From Rhizobium sp. NLR16a (lineage in GTDB: Bacteria > Pseudomonadota > Alphaproteobacteria > Rhizobiales > Rhizobiaceae): DNA of 64,000 nt. Numbering within the stretch: position 1 is the first letter of the stretch; every line of letters begins with the position of its first letter. The position numbers and the translations under genes were made by a program. The notes under the pieces are model-generated. The model was not told the origin of the DNA and did not search any database. It saw only the letters and a program-made list of their open reading frames with translations. This document shows positions 18,891-26,181 of this stretch, one piece after another. The stretch lies in contig NZ_CP072867.1 in the NCBI RefSeq assembly GCF_017948245.1, forward strand, positions 434,001 to 498,000, in the 5' to 3' direction.

Positions 18891-20150
18891 CTAGTCGAGG
18901 ATGTCTTCGATCGTTTCCTTGGCGTCCGTCAGGACCTTGCCGACGTCCGCTTTGCATGTCAGGGCCTGCTGCACGGCTGGCAGAACCGCTTCGTCGACAA
19001 ATTCCTGATATTTTTCATTCATCGGACGGCCTTGCGTCGCAGGAGCGCCCAACGTCTCAAGCAGCGGCGTGAAATGCTCATAACCGGGCTTGCTGGCATA
19101 GCCGTTATAGGCCGAATTCGTCGCAGCCAATCCAAGCGGCGCTTCGATACCGAGCGCATTGTTGGCGATGGCGAAGGCTATGAACTTCTTGGCCGCGTCC
19201 TTGTGCTGGGAGGTCGACGGAACGACATTGTACCAAGGACCCGGAATTGCCGCGATTCCTGCATCGCCAGCCAGCATTGGGGCGACGCCGACCTTTCCGC
19301 TGACCTTGGAATCGGCGGGCGTCATCTTGTAGGCGTGCGCCCAGAATTTCATCATCGCCGTCTTGCCTTGATAGAACAGGTTCTGAGCTTCGCCCCAGCC
19401 AGTCTCGTTGACGTTTTCGGGCACGGAATGATCGATGCAGTGAGGCGCGATGTAGAATTCGAGCGCCTTCCTATGCGCTTCGTTGTCGATGATCACCTTC
19501 CCATCCTTGTCGAGGATCACACCTGGCGAGCCCGCCTGAAGCACATGCGCCATCCACTCTTCGGAGAAGCTGCCGATGGTGTCGGTGCCCCAAAAGTCAG
19601 TCTTGCCGTCACCATCGGTGTCTCGGGTGAAGAATGTTGCGATGTCGCGCCATTGCTGCCAAGTCTTCGGCGGGGCGAGGGGATAACCATATTTTGCCTG
19701 GAACGCTTTCTGTTCTTCCGGCTTGTCGAAAACGTCCTTGCGATAAAAAACAATTTCGGCATTGGCCCAAGCAGGCATGCCGATCAGTTTGTCGCCGATC
19801 TTCGCGTCGGCAAGCAAGGCAGGCGGCAGGTCCTTGCGAACCGCGTCGGTGAAGAGCGGCGCGAGGTCTTCGACATGGCTTGCAAATTTCGCGTTCCACA
19901 CGACGTCGATCGTTACCACATCGAACGCCGATGAGCCGGAGGCGATTTCGGCCGAAAACTTGTCGAAGACGCCCTGATAGGGAACGACGGTGAAGTCCAC
20001 CTTGATACCGGTCTCGGCGGTAAACTTCTCTGCGGCTGCCTTCTGCAGCATTTCGCCGCCGCCTTCCACGAGGATATTGATGGTTTCGGCCTTGGCGGAG
20101 GCCGCTATGCAAACGAGCGCGAGCGCGCTGGCGCCAAGCAGTTTTTTCAT
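18891..20150 (-). CDS. Extracellular sugar-binding protein of the ABC importer
   Basis: A 419-residue family 1 solute-binding protein. A signal peptide is visible (MKKLLGASALALVCIAASAKA, cleavage after AKA). The mature part begins ETINILVEGGGE, with QKAAAEKFTAETGIKVDFT typical of CUT1 binding proteins. ATG 20150 is chosen because GGGAGGAATTC sits directly before it; the open frame extends 16 codons further without support. It is first gene of the leftward operon, directly behind the LacI operator region, and would be exported to the periplasm to capture the sugar. Confidence 0.94.
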   Translation of the reverse strand: MKKLLGASALALVCIAASAKAETINILVEGGGEMLQKAAAEKFTAETGIKVDFTVVPYQGVFDKFSAEIASGSSAFDVVTIDVVWNAKFASHVEDLAPLFTDAVRKDLPPALLADAKIGDKLIGMPAWANAEIVFYRKDVFDKPEEQKAFQAKYGYPLAPPKTWQQWRDIATFFTRDTDGDGKTDFWGTDTIGSFSEEWMAHVLQAGSPGVILDKDGKVIIDNEAHRKALEFYIAPHCIDHSVPENVNETGWGEAQNLFYQGKTAMMKFWAHAYKMTPADSKVSGKVGVAPMLAGDAGIAAIPGPWYNVVPSTSQHKDAAKKFIAFAIANNALGIEAPLGLAATNSAYNGYASKPGYEHFTPLLETLGAPATQGRPMNEKYQEFVDEAVLPAVQQALTCKADVGKVLTDAKETIEDILD

Positions 20151-20219
20151 GAATTCCTCCCTTGTTCCGCCGGAAGCACTTGCCTCAGGCTGTTCCATTG
20201 TTGGACCATAGGCGCGCTA

Positions 20220-20277
20220 TGACGACGTTGTCAATTGGAATTGTCGACGTTGTCAGAAAAATATGTCGACGTTGTCA
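20220..20277. promoter_or_regulatory. Three operator-like repeats spaced exactly 22 bp (LacI control region)
   Basis: GACGTTGTCA occurs at 20224-20233, 20246-20255 and 20268-20277, each 22 bp from the next, about two helical turns. The extended 14-mers TGACGACGTTGTCA (20220-20233) and TGTCGACGTTGTCA (two copies) are one and two bases from the perfect palindrome TGACAACGTTGTCA, a LacI-type operator shape with a central CG. They lie between the binding-protein start and the LacI gene, so they can control both directions. Repressor binding is inferred. Confidence 0.8.
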
Positions 20278-20321
20278 TGCGTGTAGTTTACAACAGACCC
20301 GCATCAGGAGAATTGGCGGAC

Positions 20322-21347
20322 ATGGTTAGCATCGTCAGCGTCGCGAAAGCGGCCGGGGTTTCGAATAAAACAGTCTCTCGCGTCATCAATGGCGAGCCCT
20401 ACGTGACTGAGGAAACCCGGGAGAGGGTGGAAAAGGCTATTCGCGACCTCGGCTACATCCCGAATATGGCGGCGCGCCTCATACGATCCAGCCGTTCCAA
20501 CACCTTTGGGATTATCACCGATTATGTTTCCACGACGCCTTATTCGGTCGATATTGTCCGCGGAATTCAAGATTGGGCCAATGCGAACGGGAAAACCATC
20601 CTGATAGCCAACACCGGTGGTTCTTCCGAGAGAGAGGTGGAAATCTGGAAAATGTTCCAGTCCCATCGCATTGATGGAGTCCTGTATGTAACCATGTACC
20701 GCCGCATTGTGGATCCGGAGACCGGCGATGTCAGCATTCCGACGGTGATGATCAATTGTCGGCCGCAAACAAGGGAGCTCCTGCCGTCTATCGAGCCCGA
20801 TGATTATCAGGGGGCGCGAGATCTTACCCGGTATCTCCTTGAACGGGGTCATCGCAGAATCGGTTACATCCGGCTCAATCCGATCCTATTGGGAGCCGAA
20901 CTGCGCCTGGAGGCATTTCGCCGAACGGCAAGCGAATTCGGTCTCACAGAGAACGACCTCTCTATCAGCCTCGGCATGGATGGGCCTGTCGGGGCAGAAA
21001 ACAACTACGTCTTTGCGGCAGCGACCGAAATGCTCAAACAAGACGACCGTCCGACCGCGATCATGAGCGGCAACGACGAAATGGCAATTCAGATCTACAT
21101 TGCCGCCATGGCGCTGGGATTGCGGATTCCACAAGACGTCAGCATCGTCGGCTTTGACGATTTTCGAACAGTCACGACGGCGCTGAAGCCAGAGCTGACC
21201 ACAGCAGCGTTACCATACTACGATCTCGGCAGAGAGGGTGCGAAGTGGCTGAACGATTTGATAGCGGGCGAGAAGATTTATCCGGGCAGTCGGGTTGTCT
21301 CTTGCAAGCTGGTTGAGCGTAGCTCTGTCGCCTTTAACCCTCATTAG
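20322..21347 (+). CDS. LacI-family transcriptional repressor of the GH91/GH32/ABC operon
   Basis: A 341-residue LacI/GalR protein. The N-terminal helix-turn-helix SVAKAAGVSNKTVSRVING is at about residues 4-22 and the hinge follows NMAARLIRSSRS. The periplasmic-binding-protein-like core ends with the usual GFDDFRTVTTALKPELTT block. The start is ATG 20322 with AGGAG at 20306; longer in-frame starts run through the operator repeats. It is divergent from the sugar importer operon. Its ligand is probably the imported disaccharide or its breakdown product. Confidence 0.93.
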   Translation: MVSIVSVAKAAGVSNKTVSRVINGEPYVTEETRERVEKAIRDLGYIPNMAARLIRSSRSNTFGIITDYVSTTPYSVDIVRGIQDWANANGKTILIANTGGSSEREVEIWKMFQSHRIDGVLYVTMYRRIVDPETGDVSIPTVMINCRPQTRELLPSIEPDDYQGARDLTRYLLERGHRRIGYIRLNPILLGAELRLEAFRRTASEFGLTENDLSISLGMDGPVGAENNYVFAAATEMLKQDDRPTAIMSGNDEMAIQIYIAAMALGLRIPQDVSIVGFDDFRTVTTALKPELTTAALPYYDLGREGAKWLNDLIAGEKIYPGSRVVSCKLVERSSVAFNPH

Positions 21348-21523
21348 GCGGGAGAATCTCTGCTGCCTACCTTGAATGAGAAGCGGCATTGAGCTTCTTG
21401 CACGACCGGGCGCCCTACGCCGGGGCTTACTCCGGTTTACCTAATCGCGGTGAACGCCTGGATGTGAGATACTGAATATGCGGCAGATCGCCCGATCTGC
21501 CCGATTGTTGAGGAGGATGTCCT

Positions 21524-21856
21524 ATGCCACTGTTCATAATCACAGGGTGCTATTCAGCCGCGGCAGCGAAGGGAATGATCGCCGATCCATCGGACCGGGA
21601 AGCGGCGGCCCGTACCATCATGGAAGCAGCAGGCGGGAAACAGCATTCTTTCTACGTCACGACCGGCGAAACCGACTGGATGGTAATCGCAGAATTCCCC
21701 GACGGTGTTGACCTGATCCCCGCGCTTCTTGTCGTCGGCGCATCGGGAGCAGTATCGAATATCAAAACCGTGCGAGCATACACGGGTGCGGAATTCAAGG
21801 CCGCCCAAGAAAAGGCGGGCAAAATCGCATCTGCCTACAAGGCCCCGGCAAAATAA
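21524..21856 (+). CDS. GYD-domain protein
   Basis: A 110-residue protein with the GYD fold: it opens with a beta strand (MPLFIITGCYS), has an AARTIMEAAGGK helix, then FYVTTGETDWMVIAEFPD, and ends with a KTVRAYT strand. This alpha/beta ferredoxin-like family (COG4274) is common in rhizobia and has no agreed function. The gene has a strong GAGGAGG 8 nt before the ATG. It is alone between the LacI gene and an IS scrap. Confidence 0.85.
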   Translation: MPLFIITGCYSAAAAKGMIADPSDREAAARTIMEAAGGKQHSFYVTTGETDWMVIAEFPDGVDLIPALLVVGASGAVSNIKTVRAYTGAEFKAAQEKAGKIASAYKAPAK

Positions 21857-21880
21857 CGAAACCACTCGTCGAACGATCTT

Positions 21881-21907
21881 CGGCAGCGGATGTTCGATCC
21901 GCTGCCG
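21881..21907 (+). terminator. Perfect hairpin after the GYD gene
   Basis: CGGCAGCGGAT and its exact complement form an 11-bp stem around a 5-nt loop, 24 bp after the stop codon. The right side lacks a T-run, so the role as terminator or 3' stabiliser is likely but unproven. Confidence 0.55.
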
Positions 21908-22263
21908 GTTCGTTCCGGCATCGCCACAGGCGGAGAGGTCAGCCATTCGGGCAGGAGAGTGCGTAAATCCAAAATTGTGGGTGTCCAAGAGTGCGTGACC
22001 GAAGTCCAAAAGTATCTGGCGACACTCACTGAATGGTGGGGGTGGTGGTGGAGAATCTGTGGCGCTCAGGTTGAAATGTCCGCTGAGCCGCAAAGCAGAA
22101 ATGTCACTCGCGGCTGCCACGCGGCACGACGACCAGCCCCGATCTGAGCGGCTGGTCCGGGTTGCAAGGTCAGAATCGGGGCGGGGTTGTGGCACCATTG
22201 GCTTTAGCTTTGAGACTATGCGATCGACGCCTCACGCTGCCGCATCGAGCTTTTAGTTGCCGC
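21908..22263. other. Gap without a recognisable gene, next to an IS scrap
   Basis: No open frame here has family features, ribosome site and normal codon use. The stretch ends at the stop of the IS30 fragment and may be eroded mobile DNA. Short G-rich runs (GGTGGGGGTGGTGGTGG near 22035) are the only visible oddity. Confidence 0.4.
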
Positions 22264-22530
22264 TCAGATCTGGCATCTGCGGTCTTCAAAAGTATTCCGC
22301 TTGAGCTCGCGGAAGATCGTCGAGCGATGCCGGCCGAGCTTCTCGGCAATGACGGTGGCGCTCACGCCGGCCGCTCGCCAGCGAACGATCCTGCGACGTT
22401 CATCCATGTCGATTTGGGAGTAGGTGCGTCTCGCAAGTCGCACTTCATCCTTGAGTCCACCCCGGCTACAGGTGAATCCGGCGTAATCTGTGTTATGGAA
22501 CTTGAAGACGTGTGGCAACCGCTGCCACAT
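22264..22530 (-). pseudogene. IS30-family transposase, N-terminal fragment
   Basis: The 88 codons contain YSQIDMDERRRIVRWRAAG and VIAEKLGRHRSTIFRELKRN, the paired helix-turn-helix start of IS30 transposases (HTH_38). The DDE catalytic domain that should follow is missing: the frame stops after FEDRRCQI, and no matching continuation is recognised downstream. No clear terminal inverted repeats were found. It is a remnant of a past insertion between the GYD and AraC genes. Confidence 0.75.
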
Positions 22531-22575
22531 AATTCGTTGAAATACCCAGAAAATTACTTCTTGTGCCTTCCCACA

Positions 22576-23712
22576 TCAGAGCGTCAGCCAGTCGCCGATC
22601 GTTGTCCCGACACGTCGCATGGAGCGTGTTGTTGGAACGGCCGGGTGCTCGGTTGCTATGGTCTTTCGGACTTCACGCGGGCTGAGCCCGAATTCATGGC
22701 TGAACGCGCGGGTGAAATTGGCTGCAACGTCGAAGCCGGCGGTCTCGGCAATCTCCGAGATTGGCCTGGTGTCGGTCGGGTTGGTAAGCTCCGCATAGGC
22801 CTGCAGCAACCGACGTTTGCGAATGTAGTTGAAGACGCCCCCGCTCGTTTCGAACAATTGGTAGAGCCGCGTCCGCGAGATCCCCAGCGCACGGCACATG
22901 ACCTCAGGCGTCAAGCTATCTGAATGAAGATTGAGGTGAATATAGCGATGCGCCCGCTCCATCAGCCCCATGTTGGTCTGTTCGTGACCGCGGTCCGAAC
23001 TGGTGGAGGATGCGGCGCATGCAACGACCATATCGCCGATCGTCCGTACGATCCGCGGCACCTCCTCCACCGTCAAGCTGCTCAGATTGGCTTCCAGGCC
23101 GTTGATATAGCTGACCAGCAATTCAGCCAGGCTACCGGAGAAGGCGGTGTTGTTGGCGTTCTGCAGAAGGCTGGCATCACGGGTCAACAGTTCATAGGGC
23201 AGGAAGACGAGCACAGCGACTGAATCGGTCATCCGCCCGCGGTACGGATAACCAAGAGACCTGAAAAATATCTCACCCGGGCCGGTCTCGGTTACATGCC
23301 GATCGGCCTCGGTCCAGGCCCGGCCGCTGCGCAGCACGCCGAGGTTCCAGTGATCGATTGGGCTCGATCGCAGCATCGCCTGATCGCGAATATAGCTGCA
23401 CGCCTGCGCGCGCTGCTGAACGATGAGGATATCGCCGAGATGCCAGCCGGTCTGTTCCGCAAGGAAACCGTCGCCCTCCGATTTTTCGTCCGGCAGATGA
23501 ACATTCATAAGGGGCGCGACATGTGATCGCCAAGCCTGGAACTGTTCTTTCGGTGGCAGTTCGTGCGTTGAAAATCGCAGGGGCGCCAGCGCCGGTGGAA
23601 CGTCCACCCGATGTTCTTTCTGGGAAGACGGTTCGCGCGGCCAGCGCCGCCGCTCCAGGTGCGCCGGCCATTCCTGTCCCGCAGCCGGGTCATCTCCAGA
23701 TTCCGTAACCAT
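22576..23712 (-). CDS. AraC-family transcriptional regulator
   Basis: A 378-residue regulator. The C-terminal 110 residues carry the two AraC helix-turn-helix units: MCRALGISRTRLYQLFETSGG and SEIAETAGFDVAANFTRAFS, followed by GLSPREVR. The N-terminal part resembles the AraC-binding-like domain found in many rhizobial and Burkholderia regulators. ATG 23712 has GGAGGAATTGG just upstream and is preferred over the longer frame. No adjacent target operon is obvious; the IS scrap lies downstream and a long AT-rich gap lies upstream. Confidence 0.9.
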   Translation of the reverse strand: MVTESGDDPAAGQEWPAHLERRRWPREPSSQKEHRVDVPPALAPLRFSTHELPPKEQFQAWRSHVAPLMNVHLPDEKSEGDGFLAEQTGWHLGDILIVQQRAQACSYIRDQAMLRSSPIDHWNLGVLRSGRAWTEADRHVTETGPGEIFFRSLGYPYRGRMTDSVAVLVFLPYELLTRDASLLQNANNTAFSGSLAELLVSYINGLEANLSSLTVEEVPRIVRTIGDMVVACAASSTSSDRGHEQTNMGLMERAHRYIHLNLHSDSLTPEVMCRALGISRTRLYQLFETSGGVFNYIRKRRLLQAYAELTNPTDTRPISEIAETAGFDVAANFTRAFSHEFGLSPREVRKTIATEHPAVPTTRSMRRVGTTIGDWLTL

Positions 23713-24348
23713 CCAATTCCTCCAGCGCAAGAGCCAATCCGGGCTGTTCAAACTGAAGCAAACAATCGTTTTCGCGGCTGAACCGCGCAGCCATCCGACA
23801 AAACCGAATTGACTAAAGCTCTACGTGCATAAGCTACTTATCATATTCATCCGCGAGCAGAAATGGACGGACCGATAATTTTCTGGATGCGGCGATAACG
23901 ACAATTGCGTCCCGTTCATATATCTAAATAAGCAATGGTTAATTCCGAAGGACGTTCGGAAATTTCCAAAATACTCAACTGCCGGTGCAATGTAGTGTCG
24001 AAGCGCCGTCAACGTAAAAAGACACTTATTCAAAACAAAAGATGCGAACATGGGAGGATAGGTCGTGAACTATCGGGGAAATAGTCGTGTGCGATTTGCG
24101 CAAGCCTTGGCTTGCGACAGGAATCATCCTGAGGGTGCGCCAGGAGAGATTCTACCGCCCATCGTGCCGATTCATGCGAGACGCTCCTGAGGCCGGACAT
24201 CGGCAAATAATGGCGCGCGAGGGGTTGCGCGCAACCGAGGCCATCTGTGTCGATGCGTAAAGGCTCGAGGCTTGCACGCAACCCCTATCATATCCACCCA
24301 TTGTCGAATTTCTTTGACGCTGCCCTTCATGTGGCAGAGGAGGCTAAG
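23713..24348. other. 636-bp AT-rich gap with a short hairpin
   Basis: No credible gene is seen. The region is richer in A and T than its surroundings, as expected for promoters of the AraC gene and the small gene at 24349. A perfect 7-bp stem TTCCGAA/TTCGGAA lies at 23943-23961. TTTGAC at 24312 could be a -35 box for the small gene. Confidence 0.4.
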
Positions 24349-24549
24349 ATGACTACCGCATGCGATGAGAACGTAATCCAATTGAAGCCGATTTCGAGCT
24401 GCAGACGAGAAGTCGAAGTCGCAATGGTGGAAATGCTCGTCAGTTTGCAGAAACGTGGATGGTCGGCTGCGGAGTTGGCATTGACGCTCGCAGACGCCTC
24501 GGAAGATCTTGTCATGCTGATCGCGACCAAAAAGCTTCGACCGAATTAA
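24349..24549 (+). CDS. Small conserved-looking protein of unknown function (66 aa)
   Basis: I do not recognise a family. ATG 24349 has AGAGGAGG 5 nt upstream, which is strong support for translation. The protein is mostly helical (REVEVAMVEMLVSLQKRGWSAAELALTLADASEDLVMLI), acidic-amphipathic, with no signal peptide or membrane segment. The segment after residue 36 reads like a small helical regulator. It is followed by a hairpin at 24600. Longer frames starting at 24247 lack ribosome sites. Confidence 0.6.
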   Translation: MTTACDENVIQLKPISSCRREVEVAMVEMLVSLQKRGWSAAELALTLADASEDLVMLIATKKLRPN

Positions 24550-24599
24550 AGCAGTTCCAGGAAATGACAGGGTCCGGAATTGCGTAAACACAAAAGAGT

Positions 24600-24638
24600 A
24601 GAGCGGTTCTGTGCTTCCGTGAAAAGCTGAACCGCTCT
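24600..24638. repeat. Hairpin with 10-bp perfect stem after the small gene
   Basis: AGAGCGGTTC pairs with GAACCGCTCT across a 19-nt loop. It may end the transcript of the small gene at 24349, although only TTT follows. I recall similar hairpins recurring between genes in Rhizobium genomes, so a dispersed repeat is possible, but no second copy was found in this window. Confidence 0.5.
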
Positions 24639-24948
24639 TTGATCGCGTGGAATTAGGCCGTTTCTGTCTTAATGAGATGTCGGCATTACAGGCGCGGCGC
24701 GGCGATTTTCATCACCCCATACCCCACCACGTCAGTTCGCCGCGCCGGGATGGTTGACCACCGCATCGATATGCCCACGCCTCCGTCGGCGGCATTTGCT
24801 CCAAAGCCGAATTGTTTCTGTCGCAGGTTACGACCATCACTTGTCTACTAATTCTCAATGCGCTAATTTATGCAATAATGAGTTGCATCCGTTTGTGCCG
24901 GGTCCCCTAGCGACGGATGGCTGCAGAGCGATACCTTCGGATGACAAT

Positions 24949-26181
24949 ATGATCTGGAACCATCGCATCACACGCATCGTCGTCGGCCTGTTGCTGCTGG
25001 CACTCGTGACCGTCCTGTCATTGCCGACGATTACCGGCTTTACGAGCCTTGATGGCACAGTCAATGCCCGGTTTGCTGTCGTTAATGCCCCAATCGACGG
25101 CACGATTGCGGAAGAACCCCTCAAGGTCGGCAGCCCGGTCAAGGCGGGGCAACCCCTCGCAGAAATCCGAAATACACGCGTCAATCGTGCAATCCTCGCT
25201 TCGCTCGAGGCAGATCGCAACACGGCACTCGACCGCGTCGCGGCACTTAAAAAGGAGCGGGAGGAGCTCTCCGCACTTCGCGAGGAATTGTCTGCCAGAT
25301 TGGAAATCTACAGGCAGACCACCATTGCCAATCTCGAGCGCGAAGTCGAAATCCTGCGGAAAAAAGTCGAAGTGTCGCAAGCTCAGGATCTGGTCGCGCA
25401 GGTCGACCTGAATCGCCGGATGGAGCTCGAGTCAAAAGGCATTCTAACGCAGAAGCTGGTTGAGGTCGCGCGGGCCGCCGGAGCTGCGACTGGCGGCGAG
25501 GTCGAAATCAGCAATTTGACTGTCGATCAATTGGAACAAAGGCTCAATGCGGTCCGCCAGGGTATCTTTGTCTTCGGCGACGGACAGAATGACGTGCCTT
25601 ATTCGCGACAGCGTGAAGACGAGGTTGTCGTTCGCATCAACGACTTGAACTCACGCATCGCGGAAAATGAGACACGAGCCACCGAAGTTCAAAAGCAGCT
25701 GGTCAAAGAGGCAGATCGCGTCAGCAGCCTTGAATCCGCGACCGCAATAGCGCCGTTCGACGGCGTTATTTGGACCAGGAGCATCGTCGACGGTTCCAAC
25801 GTGGTGCTGAACGACGAGTTGATGCGCCTCCTCGACTGTCGAGAGCTGTTTGTGGATATCCTTGTTCCCGAGGTCAATTATGACGAGATCTATCCGGGGC
25901 TTGTTGCGCAGGTGCGCTTGTTCGGCCGCAGCGATGTCTTCCAAGGCACCGTCATTTCTGCCAGAGGCAGTTCGGCTTCGGTCGAGGCCGATTCCTTTGC
26001 CGCCAGTTTACCGCCGTCGACCGAGCGTAATGCCCGCATTCGCGTTCGCCTTGATCCATCTTTCATGAACGACGATTTTGCGAACTCCTGCCAGGTGGGG
26101 CGCACAGTGCAGGTACGGTTTTCCAAGCACGGCATCGACGTATCCAACTGGGTCAAAAGCCTGTGGTTCAGTATCTTCTAG
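24949..26181 (+). CDS. bgsB: HlyD-like membrane-fusion partner of the glucan synthase (BgsB-like)
   Basis: A 410-residue protein with one N-terminal membrane helix (about residues 8-30), a biotinyl-lipoyl-like segment (IDGTIAEEPLKVGSPVKAGQPLAEI), a long coiled coil (about residues 80-230) and a second lipoyl half (TAIAPFDGVIWTRSIVDGS). This is the HlyD/EmrA layout. It is translationally coupled to the glucan synthase gene, the arrangement known for bgsB-bgsA of Sinorhizobium meliloti, where both are needed for mixed-linkage beta-glucan. It probably links the synthase to export across the envelope. ATG 24949 has no strong ribosome site; the frame is open upstream. Confidence 0.82.
   Translation: MIWNHRITRIVVGLLLLALVTVLSLPTITGFTSLDGTVNARFAVVNAPIDGTIAEEPLKVGSPVKAGQPLAEIRNTRVNRAILASLEADRNTALDRVAALKKEREELSALREELSARLEIYRQTTIANLEREVEILRKKVEVSQAQDLVAQVDLNRRMELESKGILTQKLVEVARAAGAATGGEVEISNLTVDQLEQRLNAVRQGIFVFGDGQNDVPYSRQREDEVVVRINDLNSRIAENETRATEVQKQLVKEADRVSSLESATAIAPFDGVIWTRSIVDGSNVVLNDELMRLLDCRELFVDILVPEVNYDEIYPGLVAQVRLFGRSDVFQGTVISARGSSASVEADSFAASLPPSTERNARIRVRLDPSFMNDDFANSCQVGRTVQVRFSKHGIDVSNWVKSLWFSIF

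Noticed and set aside
20220..20277. Tandem 22-bp repeats as iterons of a plasmid origin
   Set aside because: Only three copies, no rep gene nearby, near-palindromic and placed between a LacI gene and its probable target operon.
22035..22052. G-rich run (GGTGGGGGTGGTGGTGG) as G-quadruplex regulator
   Set aside because: Lies in eroded mobile DNA with no gene start nearby. Runs are mostly GG, so stability would be poor.
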